Positions 17,911-25,691 of a DNA stretch of 64,000 nt are shown piece by piece. A program made the translations under genes and the position numbers. The stretch is from a virus. The notes under the pieces are model-generated. The model searched no databases. It had not been told where the DNA came from and was given only the letters and a program-made list of their open reading frames with translations. The DNA lies in the IMG/VR virus record IMGVR_UViG_3300027759_003961, positions 19,059 to 83,058 of that record; one strand, 5' to 3'. Numbering within the stretch: the stretch's first letter is position 1; each line of letters opens with the position of its first letter.

Positions 17911-18746
17911 TTTAATCCCAGCTCTTTACGAATCTTTGTAGCACTAATATCCGCAGTTGCTTCGTCAAACAACTCTTCTCCGCTGGTGTAGCCTACTCCA
18001 CGACCCCAACCAATGTGTACAATGTTAGGTACTACTTGTATTTCGTATTGTCCTTGGTAGATGGGATCTAAGTCATGTTTGATAAAGCTCTTGACTTTTT
18101 CTACTTCAAACGGATTGCTATCTTGCCATCCTTGCACATCACGTATTTGGATAACTACCTGTCCTGTCCGTGCTATTAGTCTTTCAAACAAGGCTCGATG
18201 ACCATCGTGCCAAGGTTGCCAACGTCCTAACATCTGCACTGTTTCTTTTTTCCAATCAAATACAGGACGACGACGATTTTCAATAATGTGTGAGCCAATA
18301 AATTCTGCCCACTTTTCACAATCTTGTTCTGTGATACGGAAATCATATTGTTCGGGTTCAACAAAGGCCGCGTTGGTATCTGCGTAACGTCCTTCGCGAA
18401 TAGTGTCTACCCAGATGGTCCAGTCTGCTTTGAAGTTGTTACGCTGTTCTACCAACGGTGCAACAAAGTCGCAAATAACATAGTCGCCACCTGCTTCCAT
18501 ACTGAACTGAAACATGCGGATACTTTGACGTATACGTCCGTCTTGGCTAAAATCCCAGTCGTTGTATTTGCGGCGGATGTCATCGGCGTTGAACCAATTT
18601 ACCGTGGCATTTAAACTGCCAATGTGTTCGTTAAGAGCACGACCATAACTGATGTCTCCGTGTTCTTCAAGATACTTTTTAAGAGCGCCTGCTAACATTG
18701 TTTTGCCAGCACCCGGTAAGCCCATAATTAAAATTCGTTGTGTCAT
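17907..18746 (-). CDS. APS kinase-like domain fused to HxGH nucleotidylyltransferase
   Basis: 279 residues. Residues 1-165 form a P-loop kinase (GLPGAGKT at 9-16) with NWFNADDIRRKYNDWDFS and IRQSIRM, matching the adenylylsulfate kinase family. Residues 170-279 form a nucleotidylyltransferase (WHDGH ending at 183, ISATKIR at 267-273). ATP sulfurylase also uses an HxGH fold, so the fusion could in principle make PAPS from sulfate, but the second domain looks closer to cytidylyl/NMN adenylyltransferases. Two sulfotransferase-like genes lie within 3 kb. Confidence 0.8.
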   Translation of the reverse strand: MTQRILIMGLPGAGKTMLAGALKKYLEEHGDISYGRALNEHIGSLNATVNWFNADDIRRKYNDWDFSQDGRIRQSIRMFQFSMEAGGDYVICDFVAPLVEQRNNFKADWTIWVDTIREGRYADTNAAFVEPEQYDFRITEQDCEKWAEFIGSHIIENRRRPVFDWKKETVQMLGRWQPWHDGHRALFERLIARTGQVVIQIRDVQGWQDSNPFEVEKVKSFIKHDLDPIYQGQYEIQVVPNIVHIGWGRGVGYTSGEELFDEATADISATKIRKELGLK

Positions 18747-18754
18747 TGTGTTCC

Positions 18755-19369
18755 TTAATAAACTTTTACTCTTACTTTGTGATCTGCATAGTTTTGTTCA
18801 TACTCTGCAGGAGGATGTGCTATCTTTAACCAATCGCATAATTCATGATTGTTATATACAAAACTGCCTAAATCCCAATAAGGTCTCATGGCTGTATTTT
18901 GTCTAGTAATTTCTGCGGCCATAAAATCTAAATCTTTGTAATATTTAGTATAGTCCGGATAGCTGATATTAAAACCGCCACAACGCACCCACCAGCCTAA
19001 ACTGGCATCATCACCACGGTGTACCAACACAATCGGGCAGTCTGGCCAGTGTTGCTTTAAGAATCCTACATGATACATGAACATATGGCTTTTGATTATT
19101 CTTACACCTAATCCAGAAAACGGTTGGTCAAATTCCTTCTCGCAATCTTCTTTAGAGTATTCATTTAATCGATCAAACCAAGAACCAAACTCCATACCAG
19201 GATCATAATAACTGCCCAGATGCATAGGCGTACCATTGTAGGCCACAGAGCTTGCGTATACTCTATCAGCATTGTCATCAGTTTGATCAATGTCAGGACT
19301 ATAATAAATGTTTTTTGCTACACTGCTCCATTTTGAACCAGGAGCTCCGGCCATAAAAATATACTTCAT
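18755..19369 (-). CDS. Sulfotransferase-like P-loop protein
   Basis: 204 residues. The N-terminus MKYIFMAGAPGSKWSSVAKN is a phosphosulfate-binding loop (GxPGSxWS). The middle CPIVLVHRGDDASLGWWVRCGG fits the 3'-phosphate motif (Arg...Ser). It is shorter than bacterial sulfotransferases but resembles phage and cyanophage versions I recall. It lies 8 bp upstream of the APS kinase-like gene, so donor synthesis and transfer may be coupled. Confidence 0.7.
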   Translation of the reverse strand: MKYIFMAGAPGSKWSSVAKNIYYSPDIDQTDDNADRVYASSVAYNGTPMHLGSYYDPGMEFGSWFDRLNEYSKEDCEKEFDQPFSGLGVRIIKSHMFMYHVGFLKQHWPDCPIVLVHRGDDASLGWWVRCGGFNISYPDYTKYYKDLDFMAAEITRQNTAMRPYWDLGSFVYNNHELCDWLKIAHPPAEYEQNYADHKVRVKVY

Positions 19370-20322
19370 TCAGATTTTATCTTTTTAGCAATTGGTTGCC
19401 ATACTTGACGTAGTCTTACCATACTGGCTCTAACACCTTCTGGTGTGTGCTCTGCTGGAGTAATAAACATCATGTTCTCTACAAATTTTTCATTGGATTC
19501 TTTGCTGTTAATAGCTGGAATAAAATTAGCACGATACCAGGCTTGTACATCTGCTGGAGTGCCCTTGGGCAGTACCATGTTCCAACAGCCGTGTATGTTA
19601 AGTCCGGGCACATAGGTCTTCATTAGTGGATACTTTTCAAGTCCTTTAATAGCAGTTTCATTGGCAATACCGATCAATTTTAATTTACCTGCCTGCACAT
19701 GAGGCCAGCCCACAGCAATAGGAGTAACAGCAAATTCAGCATGCCCACCCATGACGTCTAGCAAGGCTTGTGCTGGACCCTTATACATAGCAGTGATAAC
19801 TTCATCGTTGCCTTGAATTTTTAAACGATCTATTAAGTATTCAACTGCAAGTTTGTGCCCACCACCGCCAATAGCAAATGTGATTGGGCGTTTTTTAGCT
19901 TTGATGTCTCTGATTAACTCTTCAGGATTGTTAACTGTACTAGCGGGTTTGGCAAAAAATGCCAAGGGACTACGAGCAATGTTAGCCACTGGGTCAAATT
20001 CCATAGCATTGTATTTTACCGCATGAGGATACCATATTTCCGCTGTAACCCAGTTGCTTTGACAAGCCGGCACAGCTACAGTATATCCATCAGCAGGCAC
20101 AGTATTAAAATGGTTCATAGCTACGTTACCATCAACTCCAGGGCGGTGTTCGCTAACAAAACTGGCCCCAGTTTTCTTTTCTACCTGCGCGGCTACAATA
20201 CGAAAACTAATTTCATTACCTGCTCCAGGACCATTTGGGAAAATAACTGTAATAGGCTTAGTAGGTTGCCAAGCAAATGCCAAAAGAGGTGCCATGAGAA
20301 TGGCCAGTAATAATTTTTTCAT
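19366..20322 (-). CDS. tctC-like: Bug/TctC-family periplasmic substrate-binding protein
   Basis: 318 residues from ATG 20322, chosen for AAAGGAAC upstream and the signal peptide MKKLLLAILMAPLLAFAWQP. The mature part has the tripartite tricarboxylate transporter receptor pattern (KPITVIFPNGPGAGNE, GASFVSEHRPGVDGNVAM, KAKKRPITFAIGG). These proteins capture organic acids in the periplasm and are greatly expanded in Burkholderiales. No TctA/TctB gene is nearby, so it would have to feed a host transporter. A host-derived auxiliary gene is likely. Confidence 0.88.
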   Translation of the reverse strand: MKKLLLAILMAPLLAFAWQPTKPITVIFPNGPGAGNEISFRIVAAQVEKKTGASFVSEHRPGVDGNVAMNHFNTVPADGYTVAVPACQSNWVTAEIWYPHAVKYNAMEFDPVANIARSPLAFFAKPASTVNNPEELIRDIKAKKRPITFAIGGGGHKLAVEYLIDRLKIQGNDEVITAMYKGPAQALLDVMGGHAEFAVTPIAVGWPHVQAGKLKLIGIANETAIKGLEKYPLMKTYVPGLNIHGCWNMVLPKGTPADVQAWYRANFIPAINSKESNEKFVENMMFITPAEHTPEGVRASMVRLRQVWQPIAKKIKSE

Positions 20323-20417
20323 AAAAGTTCCTTTGTGTAAATAGTTATAGAAAATTACAGAGAGAGGTAAAATTTTTAATCCCTTTGTAAAATTATTTAC
20401 CATAATAGGAAATTTTT

Positions 20418-20441
20418 AATGAATACCAAAATTTTTAAACT
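20418..20441 (+). repeat. 24-bp direct repeat, copy 1
   Basis: Bases 20418-20441 are identical to 21318-21341, exactly 900 bp apart, and similarity continues for about ten more bases with a few changes. Copy 1 holds ATG at 20419 and a 12-codon frame MNTKIFKLIRKI whose TAA overlaps the ATG of the next gene (TAATG). It looks like a duplicated gene start left by insertion of the 293-residue gene. Confidence 0.85.
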
Positions 20442-20456
20442 AATTAGAAAAATATA

Positions 20457-21338
20457 ATGATAATAGTATTATTTCCGTGCGGCGGATTTGGTAGTACTGT
20501 TGAATACTGTCTGAGACAGTTTAGCAATGAATTGACAAAGATATCAGCCAATGTGCTCGACAATGGCAGTATGCATTCGTATACTAAAGAGTTTCATCCT
20601 ACTACAATTAACGAATTTTTAAAACTTAAAGATTCCAAATTTGAAATTGTTACTCCTATTTACCCTGGAAAAGATTATCAATCGCCTGCAGAAACAATAA
20701 CAGAATTTAAAAAAGTTATTAATCCAACCCAAAAAGTATTGTTAATTTGTTTAACTGACATGTGCATGGCCGAAAAAAATTGTCTATTTGCTTATCATAA
20801 AGTTCCTGTATTTTTAGACCTTATTTTAAAAGACAAACAAACCGCATGGAACACAAGTTATAGTTCGTGGCATGATATGCAACTGTATGAGCAAAGAGAA
20901 GCCTTAAGTTTTTATGTAGATTCAGAAATTGAAAAATTGGAAATTGGCCAAGTCATTGATAATAACTGGCTGTGCATTACCCCAGACGATTTATTATACA
21001 ATTTTAAAAATACAATTTTAAGAATAATTGACTATTTTGGGTTGACTGTTGATTTAACCCAACACATTGAAGAATTTTACAATATTTGGTTCAATAAACA
21101 ACAATACATTATTAATGAATTTAAAAAAATTAATAGTATAATAGATAGTGTTAATTCTAATCACACAATAATGTGGGATAAATTATCAATAGTCGGAGAA
21201 GCAATTATTCAATCAAGATTAAGAAAACAAGGAATAGAACTTGCTTGCTATAATCTTAACAAATTCCCAAGCAACACAGATGATTTAAAAAGTTTTACTT
21301 ACCAACCGGAAGCCAAAAATGAATACCAAAATTTTTAA
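20457..21338 (+). CDS. Sulfotransferase-like P-loop protein, possible insertion
   Basis: 293 residues starting MIIVLFPCGGFGSTVEYCL, a PxGGxGST loop like the sulfotransferase N-terminus. The rest is AT-rich and helical and not clearly alignable, so the call rests on the loop and the context. The gene lies between two copies of a 24-bp repeat that is also the start of the downstream methyltransferase, and its tail overlaps that start by 20 bp. Transfer into this site is likely. Confidence 0.55.
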   Translation: MIIVLFPCGGFGSTVEYCLRQFSNELTKISANVLDNGSMHSYTKEFHPTTINEFLKLKDSKFEIVTPIYPGKDYQSPAETITEFKKVINPTQKVLLICLTDMCMAEKNCLFAYHKVPVFLDLILKDKQTAWNTSYSSWHDMQLYEQREALSFYVDSEIEKLEIGQVIDNNWLCITPDDLLYNFKNTILRIIDYFGLTVDLTQHIEEFYNIWFNKQQYIINEFKKINSIIDSVNSNHTIMWDKLSIVGEAIIQSRLRKQGIELACYNLNKFPSNTDDLKSFTYQPEAKNEYQNF

Positions 21339-21341
21339 ACT
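21318..21341 (+). repeat. 24-bp direct repeat, copy 2 (methyltransferase start)
   Basis: The second copy contains the actual ATG (21319) and first codons MNTKIFKL of the methyltransferase. See copy 1 at 20418-20441. Confidence 0.85.
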
Positions 21342-22053
21342 GATTACAGAAAATTTAACAGAAGCTTTTGATTTGCCCAAATATCAAGACATTGTTATTG
21401 ATCAAAGCACTCAAGTGGATCTATTGCCATGGACCCCGGCTCGTTACAAGAAGTTTAAGGATGCGGTATGGGACGAACTGCAATTAACGTCTGACTATGT
21501 TGGCACAGTTAAAACTATTGTGGCTGAACTAAGTGAAACCTACACACATAGATTTTTTGCGGAAATTTGGAAACCCAGAACAGGCGAGTATGATCATTCT
21601 GGTTGGGCATTGGCCGAAGAAATTGCCAAACAAAATCCTAAGAATGTTTTAGATGTAGGTTGCGGATACCATCCTTTTAAAGGGCGTATTCCTAACTTGG
21701 TTGGTATTGATCCTTACAACAATTGTGCTGACTACGAAGTTGACATTTTAGAATATCAAGTTAAACCAGAAAGCCATGACCATATTATTGCTCTAGGATC
21801 AATTAACTTTAACAGTCGAGACGAAATTGAACAACGGTTTGCTCATTGTGTTAGTTTACTTGAAAAAGGTGGTAAATTTTATCTGCGAGCCAACCCAGGA
21901 CTGTCACATAAAACTGGACCATATGTGGATATCTTTCCGTGGACTTTTAAAGTTGTAAATGAATTTGCCGAAACATACAACCTTAAATTATTAGAATTTA
22001 AGAAAGAGCCCACTGAGCTCGGTCGTTTGTACTTTGTTTATATTAAATTATAA
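21319..22053 (+). CDS. Class I SAM-dependent methyltransferase
   Basis: 244 residues. Motif I is NVLDVGCGYHPF (~112-122), followed by NLVGIDPYN as the acidic ribose-binding strand and a later LLEKGGKFYLRANPG. Substrate unknown. Its position in the island suggests a small molecule or glycan rather than DNA. It converges with, and overlaps by 16 bp, an SGNH-type gene. Confidence 0.8.
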   Translation: MNTKIFKLITENLTEAFDLPKYQDIVIDQSTQVDLLPWTPARYKKFKDAVWDELQLTSDYVGTVKTIVAELSETYTHRFFAEIWKPRTGEYDHSGWALAEEIAKQNPKNVLDVGCGYHPFKGRIPNLVGIDPYNNCADYEVDILEYQVKPESHDHIIALGSINFNSRDEIEQRFAHCVSLLEKGGKFYLRANPGLSHKTGPYVDIFPWTFKVVNEFAETYNLKLLEFKKEPTELGRLYFVYIKL

Positions 22054-22718
22054 GATTTAATTAATTCAAAAGCTGCTTGATGGGCAGGTTCTAAAGGATG
22101 CAGGGTTTCTGAAATTGGAAACCCTTTTTCTTTGCTATATTCTAAAAACGTTTTTCCATCGAATGTAGTTATGTAAGGAAAAATACCCTCTTGTAAATGT
22201 TTTACTGCATCTGTACATTGCCATTGTGTTTCAAAAAGAATATTATCTATACAAGTCATAATAAATGAAATATTTTTTTGTTTTAAGGCATCAACGGCGG
22301 TTTTAATATAAATTAAATTAGTGAGTTTGTCGCGGTATTGACTGTGTAAATCATGATAGTAATTACGTGCTCTTGAATCAGTATCAATGGGCATGACTGT
22401 TTTCCATATTTCATTTTCTATGTATTCGCAAGGAACAGTGTGTTTAGTGGGTACTGTAGTATAGTCAAAACGGTCCAACCATGTCCACCCAATGACAAAA
22501 ATAGCAGGATCTTCTACTGCGGTTTGTGTTAATATTTTTTCAAGTATGCGTAAATTACCGGCACCGGCACCGGCATAGCATTCATAATCGTAACTTTTAC
22601 CTTTTGCCAACAATGCCGGCCAGGTCAGTTGACTTGGCTTTGCACTTAAAAAACCTCGGCCATCATCGGCCAAGTCGCTTCCGTAGATAAAACTACAACC
22701 AAAACTTTTTATTTTCAT
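22038..22718 (-). CDS. SGNH hydrolase-like protein
   Basis: 226 residues. Block I is FGCSFIYGSDL with the nucleophile Ser after GC, Asn and Gly follow in CYAGAGAGN, and a C-terminal HPLEPAHQAAF supplies the likely catalytic His. It is a different branch from the SGNH protein at 16.9-17.7 kb. It may deacylate a surface glycan. Confidence 0.7.
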   Translation of the reverse strand: MKIKSFGCSFIYGSDLADDGRGFLSAKPSQLTWPALLAKGKSYDYECYAGAGAGNLRILEKILTQTAVEDPAIFVIGWTWLDRFDYTTVPTKHTVPCEYIENEIWKTVMPIDTDSRARNYYHDLHSQYRDKLTNLIYIKTAVDALKQKNISFIMTCIDNILFETQWQCTDAVKHLQEGIFPYITTFDGKTFLEYSKEKGFPISETLHPLEPAHQAAFELIKSYNLI

Positions 22719-22749
22719 AGGTAATTATATACCTACTGTTAGAATACGA

Positions 22750-23310
22750 TTAAATTAATCCGGCTGCGGATTGAATTGCTTGTAGTGCTGGATCTTTTCG
22801 ATCATATGTAGTGACCACTGGCATGCCTGCGGCTGTGCGCATTTCGTTTAGATCTTTTTCGTAACGCTCACGATACGCTCTAGGAGTAAGTGGAACAGTA
22901 CTGTCAAATGCATCACGGCTAAATGGAATTTCTTTGCCGCGATAATGCATGGTCCAATCCGAGCTGTCTTCAAATTCGGTCAGGGTATTTAGGTCGTTTA
23001 ATAAAGTTTCTACATGCCCGCCGGCTGTGCTACGACGACGTATTTCCACATATACCAAATAACGACTGGGCTTGATTTCGCCTGGACTACGATCAGCATC
23101 TAGAACAAAGTCATAGCCTTTTTCAAACCACATCATGAGATCCTTGGCTGCTTGAGCATCACGCACAAAGAAACTCACAACAATAACGTCATCGTCGTCG
23201 CCCATTTTACTAGAGAATTCGTCCACGTGAACAGTGGGCTTTAACAAGCCTTCCATGTCCTTAAAACTTAGGCTTTCAAATAGTGGGCTGTTGGAGTTGT
23301 TGTTGTGCAT
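22750..23310 (-). CDS. Hypothetical phage protein
   Basis: About 186 residues. ATG 23310 with AGG six bases upstream is a reasonable start; ATG 23328 is the alternative. The protein is acidic and charged (GDDDDVIVVSFFVRD, RYLVYVEIRRR) with an alpha/beta pattern. It overlaps the preceding gene, so they are co-translated. It may be virion-associated, but no family is recognised. Confidence 0.7.
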   Translation of the reverse strand: MHNNNSNSPLFESLSFKDMEGLLKPTVHVDEFSSKMGDDDDVIVVSFFVRDAQAAKDLMMWFEKGYDFVLDADRSPGEIKPSRYLVYVEIRRRSTAGGHVETLLNDLNTLTEFEDSSDWTMHYRGKEIPFSRDAFDSTVPLTPRAYRERYEKDLNEMRTAAGMPVVTTYDRKDPALQAIQSAAGLI

Positions 23311-23860
23311 TTTGTGCCTGTTCATCATTTTGGTAACTTTCTTGATCTAACCCTTGTTCGTAAGCATCATCTAGGTCTGCTAGATCGATATCCTGATCTT
23401 CTAATTCTACTGAGCCTGTGCGTATGTCGCTCATCAAGCTCTTGGGCATGGTTATTTCTACCAACCATACTTTCTTTTCTATCAACCGAGCTTTTTTTGT
23501 GCCAGGACGATAATCACTAGGATCTTCAATCTTCATTGGCACTTTCATGTTGGTCTTTTTGTATTTTACATCGCAATCAAATGGCAATAATCTACGGCCG
23601 CCTCTTGGGTCTGGCATGAGCTTTTCGGGCCACATAAAAATACAGCTCACACGGTATTTGCCAATGGTTGGTCCTTGTACTAGTTCACCAATTTGCCAGT
23701 TTTTAAACGCATACAGATCTAGTTCATCCAACACTCTTTCAAAATCCAACAGGGTCAACAAGCTACCTTCGCTGAGATAGATATCCTGGATGTTCTGGGC
23801 CACTTGCCAGTAGTCTTCCCCATTCTTGAATATAGCTTGATCTATAGTTTTATGTGTCAT
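23276..23860 (-). CDS. Hypothetical phage protein
   Basis: 194 residues: a helical N-terminus, a beta-rich middle (KYRVSCIFMWPEKLMPDPRGGRR) and an acidic, Gln-rich disordered tail. It is the first gene of a two-gene minus-strand unit divergent from phoH. Function unknown. Confidence 0.7.
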   Translation of the reverse strand: MTHKTIDQAIFKNGEDYWQVAQNIQDIYLSEGSLLTLLDFERVLDELDLYAFKNWQIGELVQGPTIGKYRVSCIFMWPEKLMPDPRGGRRLLPFDCDVKYKKTNMKVPMKIEDPSDYRPGTKKARLIEKKVWLVEITMPKSLMSDIRTGSVELEDQDIDLADLDDAYEQGLDQESYQNDEQAQNAQQQLQQPTI

Positions 23861-23982
23861 ACGATTATTTATGGTGATTTGATAAGTGCTAGTAGTTTGA
23901 AGATTTTGTGAACAGTATAATACTTAGCAAGTTTTTATCTAAATTAGTACCCACATTAAATGATTTTGCATTGTTCTGTAAA

Positions 23983-24013
23983 TATTTCTAACAGCATGTC
24001 GCTGTTAGAAGTA
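23983..24013 (+). promoter_or_regulatory. Hairpin in the leader of the phoH-like gene
   Basis: A perfect 10-bp inverted repeat (TTCTAACAGC/GCTGTTAGAA, arms 23986-23995 and 24001-24010, loop ATGTC) extends to 13 bp with one wobble pair. It ends 25 bp before the phoH ATG. No T-run follows on either strand, so it is more likely an operator or leader regulator than a terminator. Confidence 0.55.
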
Positions 24014-24038
24014 ACCTAACCCACTACACGGAGTATTA

Positions 24039-24779
24039 ATGAGTAGACAAAAAGCAGTTAGTAAATCACAAAAGCGTCAACAAATGACACAACAAGAAAA
24101 CACCATAAGATTTGATCAGGTAAAACCAGTAAAGCAACGGCCTATTGATATCGTGCCTCGTTCACGCAATCAAGAACGCTTGGTTTTGGCTTTACAAAGT
24201 GCAGATCAACATATTGTGGTCACAGCAGGGCCAGCAGGAACAGGAAAAACTTATCTCTGTATGTTGGCCGCTGTTAAAGCACTAAGAAACGGAGATTGTA
24301 AAAAAATAGTACTGACTAGACCAGCAGTTGAGGTAGAAGAAGAAAAACACGGATTCCTGCCCGGCGATTTAAATCAAAAAATGATGCCTTGGTGTATTCC
24401 TTTGTTAGATGTATTAAAAGAGTATTATCGAGAGCAAGATGTTGTTGCCATGATTGATGATGGTACTATTGAAATTGCTCCGTTGGCATTTATGCGTGGA
24501 AGGACGCTGAAAGATGCTTGGATCATAGCTGACGAATCTCAAAATATGACTCCAAAACAAATGGTAATGTTGTTGACTCGCATTGGCGAAAACAGCAAAA
24601 TCACTGTGACCGGTGATGTGGAACAAACTGACCGTATTAAAGGCAACAATGGCCTCGTAGACTTATGCGAAAGATTGAAGAAAGGGGGTGTAAAAGGAAT
24701 TGCTGTGTGTCATTTGGATAACAAAGACATTCAGCGGCATACTATCATTGATAGTGTGCTTCGACTTTACGCTGACTGA
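24039..24779 (+). CDS. phoH: PhoH-like P-loop ATPase
   Basis: 246 residues. Walker A is GPAGTGKT at 64-71, followed by IVLTRPAVEVEEEKHGFLPG and the Walker B/DE-box AWIIADESQNM, all diagnostic of PhoH, then ITVTGDVEQTD. PhoH is very common in phages; an RNA-helicase or phosphate-stress role has been proposed for the family. It is one of few plus-strand genes here, with GGAG before the ATG and a hairpin leader. Its end overlaps the convergent HAD gene by 13 bp. Confidence 0.93.
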   Translation: MSRQKAVSKSQKRQQMTQQENTIRFDQVKPVKQRPIDIVPRSRNQERLVLALQSADQHIVVTAGPAGTGKTYLCMLAAVKALRNGDCKKIVLTRPAVEVEEEKHGFLPGDLNQKMMPWCIPLLDVLKEYYREQDVVAMIDDGTIEIAPLAFMRGRTLKDAWIIADESQNMTPKQMVMLLTRIGENSKITVTGDVEQTDRIKGNNGLVDLCERLKKGGVKGIAVCHLDNKDIQRHTIIDSVLRLYAD

Positions 24780-25375
24780 CCGGTTATCACCTCGTAAATG
24801 TGCTTCCAATTTTTTACGATGGTGATGCCTTCATGATAATAGTGCATGTTGTGGCCGTGCTCTACGAGCAAACATTTTAGTCCTGCTCTATAGCCGGCCT
24901 CGGCATTCTCGGGCTTGTCCTCAATCCAATAGAGTCCAGTGCCTTCGTATTCTTCTAAGGCTTCGTCTTTGTGAGCACCAGTATCCAAGCATACAATTCT
25001 TTCAAACGCCGTTTCGCCAAACAATTTATGAATGTTCATTTCACGTAGTTTGATTGCATTAGGGTCTAAGCTCACACTAGTGATTGCATGAAACCAATAA
25101 CCATGTTCTTCGTGCAAGCGTTTGATATAATACATGGCATCACGTTGTGCCGGAAGGAATCCAATTGCGGCACTTTCATTGAACACCTTGATCAATTTGA
25201 CCACTTGTTCTCTGCTGATACCATATCGTAGGCCCATATCGTAGCTGAGTTTGCTACCGGGCACTTCTTCAAAACCGTGCTCTTGCATCCAAACGTTAAA
25301 GGCCCACTCCCAGTCAAGGCATACACCATCGCAGTCAGTTAGGATGATTTTTTTGTTCTTAAATTTTGATTTCAT
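24767..25375 (-). CDS. HAD-superfamily phosphatase
   Basis: 202 residues. Motif I is ILTDCDGVCLDWEW (nucleophile and acid Asp near 14 and 16), a Thr/Ser appears in HAITSVS, and IEDKPENAEAG supplies the acidic motif IV. The layout suits small 5'-nucleotidase-type HADs, which trim nucleoside monophosphates, but substrate is not certain. It is expressed from a promoter embedded in an inverted repeat. Confidence 0.8.
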   Translation of the reverse strand: MKSKFKNKKIILTDCDGVCLDWEWAFNVWMQEHGFEEVPGSKLSYDMGLRYGISREQVVKLIKVFNESAAIGFLPAQRDAMYYIKRLHEEHGYWFHAITSVSLDPNAIKLREMNIHKLFGETAFERIVCLDTGAHKDEALEEYEGTGLYWIEDKPENAEAGYRAGLKCLLVEHGHNMHYYHEGITIVKNWKHIYEVITGQSA

Positions 25376-25410
25376 AGTACCATTATACTATGAAATGACT
25401 TTTTGGTCAA
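25369..25410 (-). promoter_or_regulatory. Sigma70-like promoter within an inverted repeat, HAD gene
   Basis: TTGACC (25405-25410), 17 nt, TATAAT (25382-25387). An 11-bp perfect inverted repeat (arms 25369-25379 and 25386-25396, 6-nt loop) covers the -10 box and the start codon at 25375, so the mRNA would be nearly leaderless and could be controlled at an operator or by the hairpin. Confidence 0.7.
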
Positions 25411-25691
25411 CCGGCTGGAATTTCGGCTTTTATATCAACAGGGTGCCCGTTTTCTTTAAATAGGCGTTCCATGATAGCAGGATAAAATGGGTAGTAATAT
25501 CCAACAATCCGATCCCAGTCTTTAGGAATGGTTGTATCACGCAAAGCGGCTTTGATAACTTTGAGTTCTTTGAAGTCCAGAATTACGCTGGCAGTTTGCG
25601 AATCTTTGGTTCTAACTCGAGTGGTCACAGTCATACCTTCATCAATTTTACCATTGGCTTGGTAGTAGTAGGTTAGTATTAAATATCTCAT
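25407..25691 (-). CDS. Small hypothetical protein after clamp loader
   Basis: 94 residues from ATG 25691, chosen for the ATGA overlap with the clamp-loader stop; ATG 25700 is the alternative. It has an alpha/beta look (YLILTYYYQANGKIDEGMTV, ASVILDFKELKVIKAAL). Possibly a replication accessory by position only. Confidence 0.7.
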   Translation of the reverse strand: MRYLILTYYYQANGKIDEGMTVTTRVRTKDSQTASVILDFKELKVIKAALRDTTIPKDWDRIVGYYYPFYPAIMERLFKENGHPVDIKAEIPAG

